Below, piece after piece: positions 1-9,010 of a DNA stretch of 64,000 bases. The DNA lies in contig NZ_CP022219.1 in the NCBI RefSeq assembly GCF_004114915.1, forward strand, positions 5,238,501 through 5,302,500. The letters run 5' to 3'. Positions within the stretch are counted from its first letter, which is position 1. Every line of letters starts with the position of its first letter. The notes under the pieces were generated by a model. It was given only the letters and a program-made list of their open reading frames with translations. It searched no databases and had not been told where the DNA came from. Position numbers and translations under genes: made by a program. This DNA is from Bradyrhizobium guangxiense. Lineage in GTDB: Bacteria; Pseudomonadota; Alphaproteobacteria; Rhizobiales; Xanthobacteraceae.

Positions 1-1
1 G

Positions 2-1168
2 ATCACGGGCACGATCGAGATCCTCGCCGAGGCCGTCAAGGACACCCCGCCGCTTGCGACGATCACCAAGCTGATCAGCGAGGCCGCCGATCGCGGCGCC
101 GCGCTGACCTCGAGCCTGTTGTCCTTTGCCCGCAAGCAGGCGCTGCAGCCGGCCGAGATCGACGTCAACGAGCTGCTGGAGGAGCTCACGAAGCTGCTGC
201 TGGCAACCTTCGACAAGAAGATCGAGATCGTCACCAGGCTCGACGGCAACGTCTGGCTCGCCTTCGCCGACCGCGGCCAGCTGAGCTCGGCGCTGCTCAA
301 CCTCGCCATCAACGCGCGCGATGCCATGCTGGATGGCGGCAGGCTGATGCTGACGACGCGCAACGTCGTGTTCGGCGTGCGCGAGGCCATCGCGGTCGGC
401 GCCGGCTATGCCGGCGACTACGTCGAGATCGAGATTGCCGACACCGGCACAGGCATTCCGCAAGCGATCCTGGAGCGCATCTTCGATCCGTTCTTCTCCA
501 CCAAGGAGGTCGGCAAGGGCACCGGGCTCGGGCTCAGCATGGTGTTCGGTTTCGTCAAGCAATCCGGCGGCGGCATCAAGGTCACGTCCGAAGAAGGTCG
601 CGGCACGGTCTTCACGATCTATTTGCCGAAGGCGGAGGCGAGCGCGCTGCGCCCGGCCGGCTATGACGACCGCAAGATCGTGGGAGGCAAGGAAACCGTC
701 CTTTGCGTCGAGGACGACCACGACGCCCGCCAATACGTCACCGTCCAGCTCGAGAGCCTCGGCTACAAGGTCATTCCAGCCGCCAATGCGACCGAGGCCC
801 TCGCAATCGCGGCCGACGGCAGGTCGTTCGACCTGCTCTTCACCGACATCGTGATGGCCGGCGGCATGAACGGACGGGAGCTCGCCGAGCAGATGGTGGC
901 GACGCGCCCTTCGCTGCGGGTCCTGTTCACCTCGGGTTACGCCTACGATTCGCTGCATGTGCAGGGACGCGCCACGATGGGTGCGCCGCTGCTGCGAAAG
1001 CCCTACCGCAAAGCCGAGCTCGCACGCATGCTGCGCCGCTGCCTCGATACCGCGGTCGATTCCGCCGGCGATGCCATCCCGACGCCCTATTCGGTCCAGG
1101 CCGACGTCGAGGGTTTTCTGCGCAGGCAGGCCGCAAAGGACAACGGCACGACGCGGTCGCGGAAATAG
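2..1168 (+). CDS. Hybrid sensor histidine kinase/response regulator, 5' end missing
   Basis: The open frame runs in from the left edge, so the sensor and the phospho-accepting His are outside the window. What remains begins just after the H-box (ALTSSLLSFARKQ), followed by the HATPase domain: N-box NLAINARDAM, G1 DTGTGIP, F-box FDPFFSTKEVGKG and G2 GTGLGLSM. A short linker leads to a receiver domain starting VLCVEDDHDA, with the phospho-acceptor Asp in LLFTDIVMAGG, the Thr/Ser region LFTSGY and the conserved Lys in LLRKPY. By family knowledge it autophosphorylates and passes phosphate to its own C-terminal receiver. No output domain is visible, so a separate phosphotransfer partner is likely. 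The input signal cannot be inferred. The convergent AraC gene ends 7 bases downstream. Confidence 0.9.
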   Translation: MTGTIEILAEAVKDTPPLATITKLISEAADRGAALTSSLLSFARKQALQPAEIDVNELLEELTKLLLATFDKKIEIVTRLDGNVWLAFADRGQLSSALLNLAINARDAMLDGGRLMLTTRNVVFGVREAIAVGAGYAGDYVEIEIADTGTGIPQAILERIFDPFFSTKEVGKGTGLGLSMVFGFVKQSGGGIKVTSEEGRGTVFTIYLPKAEASALRPAGYDDRKIVGGKETVLCVEDDHDARQYVTVQLESLGYKVIPAANATEALAIAADGRSFDLLFTDIVMAGGMNGRELAEQMVATRPSLRVLFTSGYAYDSLHVQGRATMGAPLLRKPYRKAELARMLRRCLDTAVDSAGDAIPTPYSVQADVEGFLRRQAAKDNGTTRSRK

Positions 1169-1174
1169 CCGGCG

Positions 1175-2200
1175 CTAGCTCATCCTTCGCCGCAACGTCG
1201 CCGATGGTGTCTCACCGAACTTTTCGCGATAGGCGCCGGCCATGCGGCCGAGATGGGTGAAGCCGAGATCGAAGGCGATGTCGGTGATGGAGACGTCGGG
1301 TGAGGCCTGTGCGAGCCGGGCGTGCAGACCGGCCAGGCGCATGTCGAGCAGCATCTGCGAGATCGACAGGCCGAAGTGACGGCGGAAGCCGAGCTGGAGC
1401 GCGCGGATGCCAATGCCGGAAGCACAGGCGAGCTGCGCGAGGTCGAGCGGCTCGCCGGCATTGTCCGCAAGATGATCCCGCGCCGCGCGGAGCGCGCGCG
1501 GCAGCCGCTCGGCTCGTCCCGAAAAGGTTTGAATCGCATCCGAGAGGCCATGCCGCTGGCCATTGAGCAGATGATCGAGCAGCAGCTCGCGCCAATCGGC
1601 CATCGCGACCGCCGACAGCCTGCCGCAGGGACCGAGACGCTCGGCAAGCGTCATCAGCTCGGCAAGACTGGCTCCCAGGGCCCGCCCCGCCGGCGCCTCC
1701 AGAACGATCATGGGATCGAACTCGACCGCGACCGCCGCCCGGCCAGACAGCGCCGCGGCGCGCTGCTCGACCATGCGGCGGTCGAGCAGCAGGATCGCCT
1801 GAGCGCAGTCGCGCCATATCATCCGGGTCGGGATCGTCGGCGACAGCAGCGACGCCGTCCGCGCCGGCGCCGCCTCGACCTCGATGACGCCGGCGCGGAT
1901 GTGTGCGGTGCCCACAAGCGGGACCTGCACCAGGAAGAAGTGCTCGAGACAACCGGGATCGATGCAGACCGACCCGCCATAGGCGACATAATTGATGGAA
2001 AAGCCGTCAAAGGCCGCGCAATTGTGCCGGGCCGAGAAGCCGGACGCGTGCGCCTGCGCCGGCTTCAGGTCGTGCGGGCAGAAGATGCGTCCGATCTCTT
2101 CGGCCGCTTCGTCGACGTCATCCGTGGTGACGCGGGCGAAATCCGCGAGCCGTTCGGCTGCGGGCGCCATCGCACTCATTTCCAGCACGGCTGCGGACAT
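1175..2200 (-). CDS. AraC family transcriptional regulator
   Basis: A 341-residue protein with an N-terminal ligand-sensing region of the AraC-binding-like type (about residues 20-210) and a C-terminal pair of helix-turn-helix motifs (about 235-338). The second HTH contains the family signature ITDIAFDLGFTHLGRMAGAYREKFG followed by the usual Pro-Ser ending (GETPSATLRRR). The gene is divergent from the cupin gene at 2389, so that gene is the obvious candidate target, but this is inference. The start at 2200 gives the longest frame; Met8 and Met11 are alternatives. The ligand is unknown; regulators of this layout often control aromatic or amine catabolism. Confidence 0.85.
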   Translation of the reverse strand: MSAAVLEMSAMAPAAERLADFARVTTDDVDEAAEEIGRIFCPHDLKPAQAHASGFSARHNCAAFDGFSINYVAYGGSVCIDPGCLEHFFLVQVPLVGTAHIRAGVIEVEAAPARTASLLSPTIPTRMIWRDCAQAILLLDRRMVEQRAAALSGRAAVAVEFDPMIVLEAPAGRALGASLAELMTLAERLGPCGRLSAVAMADWRELLLDHLLNGQRHGLSDAIQTFSGRAERLPRALRAARDHLADNAGEPLDLAQLACASGIGIRALQLGFRRHFGLSISQMLLDMRLAGLHARLAQASPDVSITDIAFDLGFTHLGRMAGAYREKFGETPSATLRRRMS

Positions 2201-2388
2201 CGTCGACCACGCTACGCGTCACGGAATTGTTTTAAGCCTATAATAGTTCGCCGGACGCGAAAAGGGCGACGACGGCGAAATCGTCATGCTGCACGGCAAC
2301 AGCCGGCTCGCGGATTCGTTTAGCGGATAGACAGGCGCACGTTGCTAGCCGAAGCTCCGTCCCCGCCGGAATTCATTGGGAGCGCGCC

Positions 2389-2838
2389 ATGACTGCACTC
2401 GAAAAAGGCATTACCGCTAACGGCACAGGCTACGGCGGCAAGAGCTGGAACATTCTGGGCCAGGTTTATTTCCCCAAGGCCATCACCGACTCCACCTTCG
2501 CGTTCGAGACCAACAGCGATCCCGGCCAGTTCGTGCCGGTGCACATCCATCCGACCCAGGACGAATTCATCCTGGTGCAGGAGGGCACGCTCGACCTCAA
2601 GCTCGACGGAAAATGGGTCAAGGCCCATGCCGGGGATCTCGTGCGCATGCCGCGCGGCATCCCGCACGGCTATTTCAACAAGTCCGACAAGCCGTGCCGC
2701 GCGCTGTTCTGGGTCTCGCCGATGCAGAAGCTGGAGGCGCTGTTCAACCAGCTGCACAATCTGACCGACCCGGCCGAGGTCGTGCGCATCTCGGCGCTGC
2801 ATGAGGTCGACTTCCTGCCGCCTGAGGCCAACGACTAA
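2389..2838 (+). CDS. Cupin domain protein
   Basis: A 149-residue single-domain cupin. Cupin motif 1 is visible around PVHIHPTQDEFILVQEGTL, with two His and one Glu as metal ligands, and motif 2 around GDLVRMPRGIPHGYFN with the later His. Such proteins bind a metal and act as small dioxygenases, isomerases or sensors; the substrate cannot be told here. A purine-rich GGGAG lies eight bases before the ATG. It is divergent from the AraC gene across a 188-base promoter region. Its TAA stop lies inside a dispersed palindromic repeat (see 2837). Confidence 0.8.
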   Translation: MTALEKGITANGTGYGGKSWNILGQVYFPKAITDSTFAFETNSDPGQFVPVHIHPTQDEFILVQEGTLDLKLDGKWVKAHAGDLVRMPRGIPHGYFNKSDKPCRALFWVSPMQKLEALFNQLHNLTDPAEVVRISALHEVDFLPPEAND

Positions 2839-2940
2839 AGCGCGATGAGATCCAGATGAATCGTCATCGCGCTTTAGGTTGTTGTTTGCGCATGATCTTT
2901 CCGGAAAACCGCTTCGCACTTTTCCGGATCATGCTTTAGG
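2837..2940. repeat. Dispersed nested-palindrome repeat, copy 1
   Basis: Two consecutive inverted repeats. The first has perfect 12-base arms AAAGCGCGATGA (2837-2848) and TCATCGCGCTTT (2864-2875). The second has GCATGATC (2890-2897) paired with GATCATGC (2927-2934), with inner TCCGGAAAA/TTTTCCGGA arms. A near-identical copy lies at 40949-41050. In both copies the TAA stop of the upstream gene is continuous with the first arm. The first hairpin could act as a terminator for the cupin gene. Confidence 0.9.
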
Positions 2941-3047
2941 CGGCCGCCTCCTCGTCCACTTTCACCTGCTTGCAGGCCTGCCGGCCGCGCCTTGCGGCCG
3001 AACGTCGCCGCTTGCGCGCGGAAAACACATCGATAGCGAGCAAATCC

Positions 3048-4538
3048 ATGGTCAGCCCCAAGCATGTCTGCGTGATCGGCGCCGGCGTCTCCGGCCTTGC
3101 CGCCGCCAAGGCATTCTCCAGCCGCGGCCACCGCGTCACCATCGTCGAGCGCAGCTCAGATCTCGGCGGCGTCTGGGAGCCGGCACGCTCCTACCCCGAG
3201 GTGCAGACGCAGAGCCCGAAGGAGCTCTATCGCTACACTGACCGTGCCATGCCGGAGGCCTATCCGGAATGGCCGACCGGGCCGCAGGTCCATGCGTATC
3301 TTGCGGACTACGCCAGGAGCTTCGGCCTCAACCGCATGCTGCGCCTTGACACCGAAGTCGCCGGCATGACGCGGCGTGCCGACGGCCGGCCGGGCTGGAC
3401 GCTCGCTCTGAAGCGCAAGGACGGAACAACGACGAACGAGGATTTCGATTTCGTCGCGGTCTGCACCGGGCAATTCAACGAGCCGCGCGAGCTGCATTGC
3501 CCGGGCGAGGACGGCTTTCTGGCGCAGGGCGGCCAGATCCTGCACTCCTCGAAATACGGCGATCCTATGCTGGCAAAGGGACGCCGCGTCGTCGTGCTCG
3601 GCGGCTCCAAATCGGCGACCGACATCGCGGTCAACGCGGTGAAATCGGGCGCGCGCGAGGTCACCATCGTGATGCGCGAGCCGGTCTGGCGCATCCCCTA
3701 TTTCATCGGCGGGCTCGTGAACTTCAAGCGCATCCTCTACATCCGCGCGCAGGAGGAAATGTTTCCGGGCTGGGGCATCGGCGTTATGGGGCGGCTCGCG
3801 CACCGCATCGCCGCGCCGCTGGTGTGGGCGAACTGGCGCGGACTGGAGAGCCTGCTCAAGGCGCAGCTCAAGCTCAGCCGCTGCAACATGGTGCCGAAGG
3901 AGCGGATCGAGGACGGCGTCAACTGCTCGGTGCCGATCGCAACGCCGGGCTTCTATCCGATGGTCGCCGACGGCCGCATCAAGGCGGTGTTCGGCACCTT
4001 CGGTCATTACGAGGGCGACAGCATCGTGATGAGCGGCGGCGAGCGCGTGGGCGCCGACGTCGCGGTGCTCGCGATCGGCTACAAGCTCGGCGTGCCGTTC
4101 CTGCCCGAGGCCTATCACGCGAAGCTGGTCGATGACGACGGGCAGTACCGGCTCTACCGCCTGATCGCCAACCCCGATCTGCCCGAGCTCGGCTTCGTCG
4201 GCTTCAACTCGTCGTTCTGCACCGTGCTCTGCGCCGACCTCGCCGCGAACTGGCTAGTGCGTTATGCCGACGGCCAGCTCGCCAACCAGCCGACGGCGCA
4301 GGCGATGCGCGACAACATCGAGATGATGCTGCACTTCAAGCGCGTCGAGCGACCGGCGGCCGGCGTCTATGGCGGCCTCTGCGTCGCGCCCTATCACTAC
4401 CGCCATTTCGACGAGCTGATGGCCGACATCGGCGCCAAGCAGCAGAAGCGCGGCGGACTCGCTGGGCATTTCCAGCCGCCGGATGCGGATGCCTATGCGA
4501 AATTCCTGGCGACGGCGCCGGATTACCGGGCGGCATAA
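3048..4538 (+). CDS. Flavin-containing monooxygenase (FAD/NAD(P)H dependent)
   Basis: A 496-residue protein when started at the ATG at 3048; an in-frame upstream extension of 26 residues is Arg-rich and looks noncoding. The N-terminal Rossmann motif GAGVSGLAAAKAF (residues 11-23) binds FAD. The second dinucleotide motif, VVVLGGSKSATDIAV, binds NAD(P)H, and between them is the class signature region GGQILHSSKY, a variant of FxGxxxHxxxY. These support a class B flavoprotein monooxygenase of the FMO/Baeyer-Villiger superfamily that hydroxylates or oxygenates a soft nucleophile or ketone. The substrate is unknown. It stands alone, 209 bases after the cupin gene and 87 bases before an exported protein. 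Confidence 0.85.
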   Translation: MVSPKHVCVIGAGVSGLAAAKAFSSRGHRVTIVERSSDLGGVWEPARSYPEVQTQSPKELYRYTDRAMPEAYPEWPTGPQVHAYLADYARSFGLNRMLRLDTEVAGMTRRADGRPGWTLALKRKDGTTTNEDFDFVAVCTGQFNEPRELHCPGEDGFLAQGGQILHSSKYGDPMLAKGRRVVVLGGSKSATDIAVNAVKSGAREVTIVMREPVWRIPYFIGGLVNFKRILYIRAQEEMFPGWGIGVMGRLAHRIAAPLVWANWRGLESLLKAQLKLSRCNMVPKERIEDGVNCSVPIATPGFYPMVADGRIKAVFGTFGHYEGDSIVMSGGERVGADVAVLAIGYKLGVPFLPEAYHAKLVDDDGQYRLYRLIANPDLPELGFVGFNSSFCTVLCADLAANWLVRYADGQLANQPTAQAMRDNIEMMLHFKRVERPAAGVYGGLCVAPYHYRHFDELMADIGAKQQKRGGLAGHFQPPDADAYAKFLATAPDYRAA

Positions 4539-4625
4539 GAATTCCGGCTGAGCGGGATTTGCATCTCGCCAGCCGCCGCCTCCGACGCTTACGATCTCTA
4601 GCCACCGAATCGATCGGAACCGGCC

Positions 4626-5693
4626 ATGGGATCCAGACGTCTTGCCATCTTTGCGGCCATTGCCTTCTTCGTCGCAGCGTCCGCCGCCGGCCAACAGCGC
4701 GCGCTCACGAGCCGGCAAGCGGAGGCGCTCGCCGCCTATGACCACGCGCTCGCCGACTTCAAGTCGATCCTCGCCGAACGACGCCGACAGATCGAGACAA
4801 GAGAGCCGCTGCCGAACCTGCCGGGACAGGCGCTGTATCTGGCGCGCGTCGCGGTCATCAGCAGCTACAAGGATCTGACCGATGCCATGCCGTCGCGGAT
4901 CGGCCGGCCCAACAAGTTCGAAATCCCGCCGGCCTATTTCGATGCCGATATCGAGCCGCTGATCGACGAATATTCTAGACTCTTCGACGTCATGGAGGCG
5001 CCGCCCGCCGATGCGCAGAACTCGGCGACGCCGTTCAACGACGTCGTCGATCTCGCCACGGTGATCGCGCGCACCAAGGGACTTGCTCCTGAACACGCCG
5101 AAGCGGCGGGGCGCATCAGCCTCGGACTGTTCTATGCGGAGACGAACGGCAAGCAGAATGTCCGCAACGGACGCTCGAACACCTATATGGGCAGCTTCCA
5201 GACCGGCCCGTCCGAGGACCGCAACGGCCGCAGGAAATGGGAGGCCATCAAGGGCGAGATCGCCGCGATCGATCCGTCCTTAAGCGCGCGCGACGACAAG
5301 GAGGAAGCGCGGGCCCGCGGGACCGATCACCGGTTCAATCACTGGACCAATGTGCGCGACGGCCTGATGAACGCGCATGCCGACCTGTTCCGCGAGATCC
5401 CCGCCATCGTGAAGACGCTGCCTGATACGATCGACCAGATGAAGCTGTTCGAGCTGATCCAGATCGTGCCGACCCCGACGCGCGCCGCGCTCAAGTCCGG
5501 CGACCTCCTGAATTACAGGGTCTCGAGCCCGACAGTGATGAAGCACCTGCGCAACAACAGCATCTTCGCGTTCGGACAGGCCGACCGGGCACGCTCATCG
5601 GCGACCTTCCGCGAGATCCTCGCGGCGATGTGGCTGTTCAGCCGCAAGTTCGAGAAAGCGATGGCGAAGTACGCGGAGCTCAAAGGGCGCTGA
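4626..5693 (+). CDS. Exported protein of unknown function
   Basis: A 355-residue protein with a clear signal peptide (Arg-Arg, then a hydrophobic run to about residue 22, ending ASAAGQ). The mature part is mostly alpha-helical by composition. It contains the segment LGLFYAETNGKQNVRNG followed by MGSFQTGPSEDRNGR, which loosely recalls glycan-cleaving folds with a Glu at the end of a helix, but I do not recognise the family and will not assign an activity. No cysteines or lipobox were seen, so it should be a soluble periplasmic protein. Neighbours (a monooxygenase upstream, an SDR downstream) give no functional hint. Confidence 0.7.
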   Translation: MGSRRLAIFAAIAFFVAASAAGQQRALTSRQAEALAAYDHALADFKSILAERRRQIETREPLPNLPGQALYLARVAVISSYKDLTDAMPSRIGRPNKFEIPPAYFDADIEPLIDEYSRLFDVMEAPPADAQNSATPFNDVVDLATVIARTKGLAPEHAEAAGRISLGLFYAETNGKQNVRNGRSNTYMGSFQTGPSEDRNGRRKWEAIKGEIAAIDPSLSARDDKEEARARGTDHRFNHWTNVRDGLMNAHADLFREIPAIVKTLPDTIDQMKLFELIQIVPTPTRAALKSGDLLNYRVSSPTVMKHLRNNSIFAFGQADRARSSATFREILAAMWLFSRKFEKAMAKYAELKGR

Positions 5694-5758
5694 CGGAGTT
5701 GCGCCAACAACCATTAATTGTATGATTGCAAAATCTCCCTTGCCGCACGGACCATCAC

Positions 5759-6754
5759 ATGCGCATCCTCATTCTCGGTGGCAGCCAGTTTCTCGGGCGG
5801 GCAGTCGCAGCCCATGCCTGTGCTGTCGGACACGACGTGACATGTGCCGCCCGCGGCCTTGCGGGACCAATCGCGGCGGGCGCGCACTTCGTCCGGATCG
5901 ACCGCGACATGGCCGAGGGGCTTGCACCGCTAGCGGGCGAGACGTTCGATGCCGTGGTCGACGTCTCACGTCATCCCGGCCAGGTTCGGCGCGCAGTCGC
6001 GGCGCTGAAGCATCCGGGCGTGCATTGGACCTTCGTTTCCACGATCAGCGTGTATGCGGACAACCGGATCCCCGGACAACGCGCCGACACGGCGCCATTG
6101 CGCGAGCCCATTGCCGCGGAGATCGAACACAGCACCGACGCCATCTACGGCGCCGCCAAGGTCGCCTGCGAACAGGCACTCGGCAGCGATGCCTTCATCT
6201 GCCGCGCCGGCTTGATCGCCGGGCCGGAAGACCCGACGGGGCGCTTCGGCTATTGGCCGGCACGACTTGCGCGCGGCGGTGAGGTGCTGGCCCCGGGATC
6301 GCCTGACGATGCCGTCCAGTTCATCGACGTGCGCGATCTCGCGCAATGGATCGTGCACGCGGCAGAGGTTCGCCTCACCGGCATCTATGACGGGATTGGA
6401 CCGACACGTAGGCGCGGCGAATTTCTGGCCGAATGCGCAGCCGCACTCAACGCGTCCTGCACGTTCACCTGGATCGATCGCCCGTTTCTCGAGGCCCACG
6501 ACGTGCGGCGCTGGGCAGGTCCGCGGTCATTGCCGATGTGGCTGCCACTGCCCGACTTCGCCGGCTTCCAGACGCGCGACACCGCACCGGCCCGCGAGGC
6601 CGGGCTGACGGCGCGGCCGCCGGGAGAGACTGCGCGCGATACGCTGCACTGGCTGCGCGACAGCAACGGCCCCGTGACCGGGCTCAGCTCCGATGAAGAA
6701 AGCGCGGTGCTTTCAGCGTGGCACGCGCGCGAGGCAGCTGCGGTCGGGACCTAG
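5759..6754 (+). CDS. NAD-dependent epimerase/dehydratase (extended/atypical SDR)
   Basis: A 331-residue protein from the ATG at 5759. The N-terminus has the nucleotide-binding loop ILGGSQFLGRAVAAHA, the atypical GGSxFLG form of GxxGxxG. The catalytic pair appears as YGAAK (YxxxK) in the segment DAIYGAAKVACEQAL, preceded by a Ser/Thr-rich strand STISVY. This is the layout of sugar-nucleotide epimerases and related reductases. The substrate is unknown. The upstream in-frame extension (11 residues) lacks features and was excluded. It ends 29 bases before the convergent binding-protein gene. Confidence 0.8.
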   Translation: MRILILGGSQFLGRAVAAHACAVGHDVTCAARGLAGPIAAGAHFVRIDRDMAEGLAPLAGETFDAVVDVSRHPGQVRRAVAALKHPGVHWTFVSTISVYADNRIPGQRADTAPLREPIAAEIEHSTDAIYGAAKVACEQALGSDAFICRAGLIAGPEDPTGRFGYWPARLARGGEVLAPGSPDDAVQFIDVRDLAQWIVHAAEVRLTGIYDGIGPTRRRGEFLAECAAALNASCTFTWIDRPFLEAHDVRRWAGPRSLPMWLPLPDFAGFQTRDTAPAREAGLTARPPGETARDTLHWLRDSNGPVTGLSSDEESAVLSAWHAREAAAVGT

Positions 6755-6783
6755 CCGGATCACGGGCAAACCACGCCGCGTGC

Positions 6784-7575
6784 CTACTCCGTCCGGATCG
6801 ACGTGTTCATCAGCCCGTTGTCGTCATAGGCCTTGCGCAGCGTGCCATTCGTCACGGCTTCGTTCATGAACCCCGTCACAAATGCCAGCGCCTGGCTGTG
6901 GCCGAGCGGCACGGCGACGGCGGTCACCGTCTTCTTGAACGTCTCGTCCAGTACCCTCGTCCCCGGGATCTTCTGCGCCATCTTGTTGAGCTGGTCGCGC
7001 GACAGCGCGAAGGCGTCGATCTCGCCGCTTCTCAGCAGGGCGAAGATCTCGTCATAGGTCTGATAGCCCGTGACCTTCGCATGCTTCAGATGCGCGATCG
7101 CGCCGCGCATGGTCGTCGTGGCGTTGACCGCGGCGACCTTGACGCCGGGTTGGTCGAGTGTCGCAAAATTGGTGACGTTCGAACCCGGCTTGACGATATA
7201 GGTGGCGTCCGCGACCTCGTAGATCGGGCCGAACAGCATCTTGGTCTCGCGCTCGGGATCCCTGGGCAGCCAGGTGACGTCCCACATGTTCTCGCCGGCG
7301 GCGTCAGTGATCTGTCCGGAATTCTGGTGCACGACATATTCGACGGGGACCCCAAGCTGGGCGGCCATCGCCTTGCCGAGATCGACGGGAACGCCGGCAT
7401 AGCCGGCTCCGGTCTTGGTCGACCAGAACGCACCGCCTGCGGGGCTGATTGCGATCGCGACCCGCAGCTTGCCGGTCGGCGCGATCTCGTCCTTCAGACC
7501 ATCTGCTAGCGCGGGCATCGCAACCATCGCTGCAAAAGCGAGGCCGGCGAGGACCGACCGAATTGTCGCGCGCAT
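6784..7575 (-). CDS. Periplasmic solute-binding protein, SBP family 3
   Basis: A 263-residue protein with a Sec signal peptide cleaving near ALADG. The mature chain has the family 3 fold signature: KLRVAIAISPAGGAF at the start of lobe 1, GVPVDLGKAMAAQLGVPVEYV, and DVTWLPRDPERETKMLFGPIYEV, the usual region in which amino-acid binders contact ligand. It should bind an amino acid or other small polar molecule for an ABC importer. No permease or ATPase gene flanks it, so it is an orphan here and would have to share a transporter encoded elsewhere or act as a sensor. Confidence 0.85.
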   Translation of the reverse strand: MRATIRSVLAGLAFAAMVAMPALADGLKDEIAPTGKLRVAIAISPAGGAFWSTKTGAGYAGVPVDLGKAMAAQLGVPVEYVVHQNSGQITDAAGENMWDVTWLPRDPERETKMLFGPIYEVADATYIVKPGSNVTNFATLDQPGVKVAAVNATTTMRGAIAHLKHAKVTGYQTYDEIFALLRSGEIDAFALSRDQLNKMAQKIPGTRVLDETFKKTVTAVAVPLGHSQALAFVTGFMNEAVTNGTLRKAYDDNGLMNTSIRTE

Positions 7576-7805
7576 GTCATGGTCTCCTCACCTTTTCTTC
7601 TTCCCGGCCGCTCCACTCACGCGGCCTTTGACACAATTCTGGTCGATCCTGCGCTCGGTGAAAAGCTGTTTGTCGTGATAAACCTGCCAAAGGCCACATC
7701 GCTCGTTGCAGCGCAAGGCCGGTGACTGCCATGGCTATGGTGTTCCACGGCCAGTCGTTTGTTGCTAGCCTGCCGCACCGACAGACAGCAATCGGGGGCT
7801 ACCGA

Positions 7806-8999
7806 ATGACCTCAACGAACCCCGCCTCTCCCGCACGACGCAATGGAGCGTGGAGGCGTATCGGGCAGGTCCTTTCCGCTGCGGCATTGGTGGCCGTGCT
7901 CACCGGTTGCGAGGACAAGAACACATTCGTGGCACCGCCGCCGCCCAAGGTGGACGTGGCGACGCCCGTGCAGCGTCCGGTGACGCGCTACATCGAGGCC
8001 ACCGGCAACACCGCGCCGATCAAGAGCGTCGATCTGGTCGCGCGGGTGCAGGGCTTTCTGCAAACGATCGATTATCAGGACGGCAGCTTCGTCAAGCAGG
8101 GCACCCAGCTCTTCACGATCGAGCCGGAGACCTACAAGCTCAAGCTCGAACAGGCGCAGGCGGCCGAGTCCGGCGCGCAGGCCTCGCTGCGGCAGGCCGA
8201 AGCCGATTACAAGCGGCAGGCCGAGCTGGTGCAGCGCCAGGTGATCTCACAGTCGACCCTCGATACCTCGACCTCGAACCGCGACAACGCTCAGGCCAAT
8301 CTGCTGCAGGCGCAGGCCAATACCAAGCTCGCCGAGGTCAATTACGGCTACACCAAGGTGACGGCGCCGTTCGACGGCATCGTCAGCGCCCATATGGTCT
8401 CGGTCGGCGAACTGGTCGGCGTCTCGTCCCCCACACAGCTCGCGACCATCGTCGCGATGGACCCGATCTATGTGAACTTCACCGTCAACGAGCAGGACGT
8501 GCTGCGCATCCGCGCCGAGGCCATCCGGCGCGGGCTGACGCCGGCCGACATGAAGCAGTTCCCGATTCAGGTGGGACTGCAGACCGAGACCGGTTATCCG
8601 CACGAAGGCAAGCTCGACTACGTTTCGCCGACCCTCAATCAATCGACCGGCACGCTGGCGGTGCGCGGCCTCGTCCCCAACGACACGCGGGTGCTGCTGC
8701 CCGGATATTTCGTCCGGGTCCGCGTGCCCTTCGACCAGGAAAAGAGCGCCCTGCTCGTCCCTGATACGGCGCTCGGCAGCGACCAGGGCGGTCGCTATCT
8801 GCTGGTTGTCAACGGCGACAATGTCGTAGAGCAGCGCAAGGTGCAGGTCGGCCCGGTCGACAACGGGCTGCGCGTCATCGAAAGCGGCCTGAAGCCTGAG
8901 GACCGCGTCGTCATCGCGGGGCTTCTACGGGTTATCCCCGGCCAGAAGATCGATCCGCAGGTGACGAAGATCGAGCAGTCCCAGGCCTCGAGCAAGTAG
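7806..8999 (+). CDS. RND efflux adaptor lipoprotein (membrane fusion protein)
   Basis: A 397-residue protein started at ATG 7806, which has a GGGGG-type ribosome site seven bases upstream; the longer frame from 7722 has no support. The N-terminus is a lipoprotein signal ending in the lipobox LTGC. A barrel-sandwich region (VDLVARVQGFL ... DGSFVKQGTQLFTIEPETY) flanks a helical hairpin with Gln/Ala heptads (about 130-190), then the beta-barrel and membrane-proximal domains. This is the AcrA/MexA family, bridging the inner-membrane pump to an outer-membrane channel. The pump gene follows after 11 bases. No TolC-type gene is in the window, so the channel is encoded elsewhere. Confidence 0.92.
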   Translation: MTSTNPASPARRNGAWRRIGQVLSAAALVAVLTGCEDKNTFVAPPPPKVDVATPVQRPVTRYIEATGNTAPIKSVDLVARVQGFLQTIDYQDGSFVKQGTQLFTIEPETYKLKLEQAQAAESGAQASLRQAEADYKRQAELVQRQVISQSTLDTSTSNRDNAQANLLQAQANTKLAEVNYGYTKVTAPFDGIVSAHMVSVGELVGVSSPTQLATIVAMDPIYVNFTVNEQDVLRIRAEAIRRGLTPADMKQFPIQVGLQTETGYPHEGKLDYVSPTLNQSTGTLAVRGLVPNDTRVLLPGYFVRVRVPFDQEKSALLVPDTALGSDQGGRYLLVVNGDNVVEQRKVQVGPVDNGLRVIESGLKPEDRVVIAGLLRVIPGQKIDPQVTKIEQSQASSK

Positions 9000-9010
9000 G
9001 GCTGCCAGCC

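Noticed and set aside
2970..3047. N-terminal extension of the flavin monooxygenase frame
   Set aside because: Arg-rich, starts inside the noncoding region after the repeat, and precedes a normal family N-terminus at 3048.
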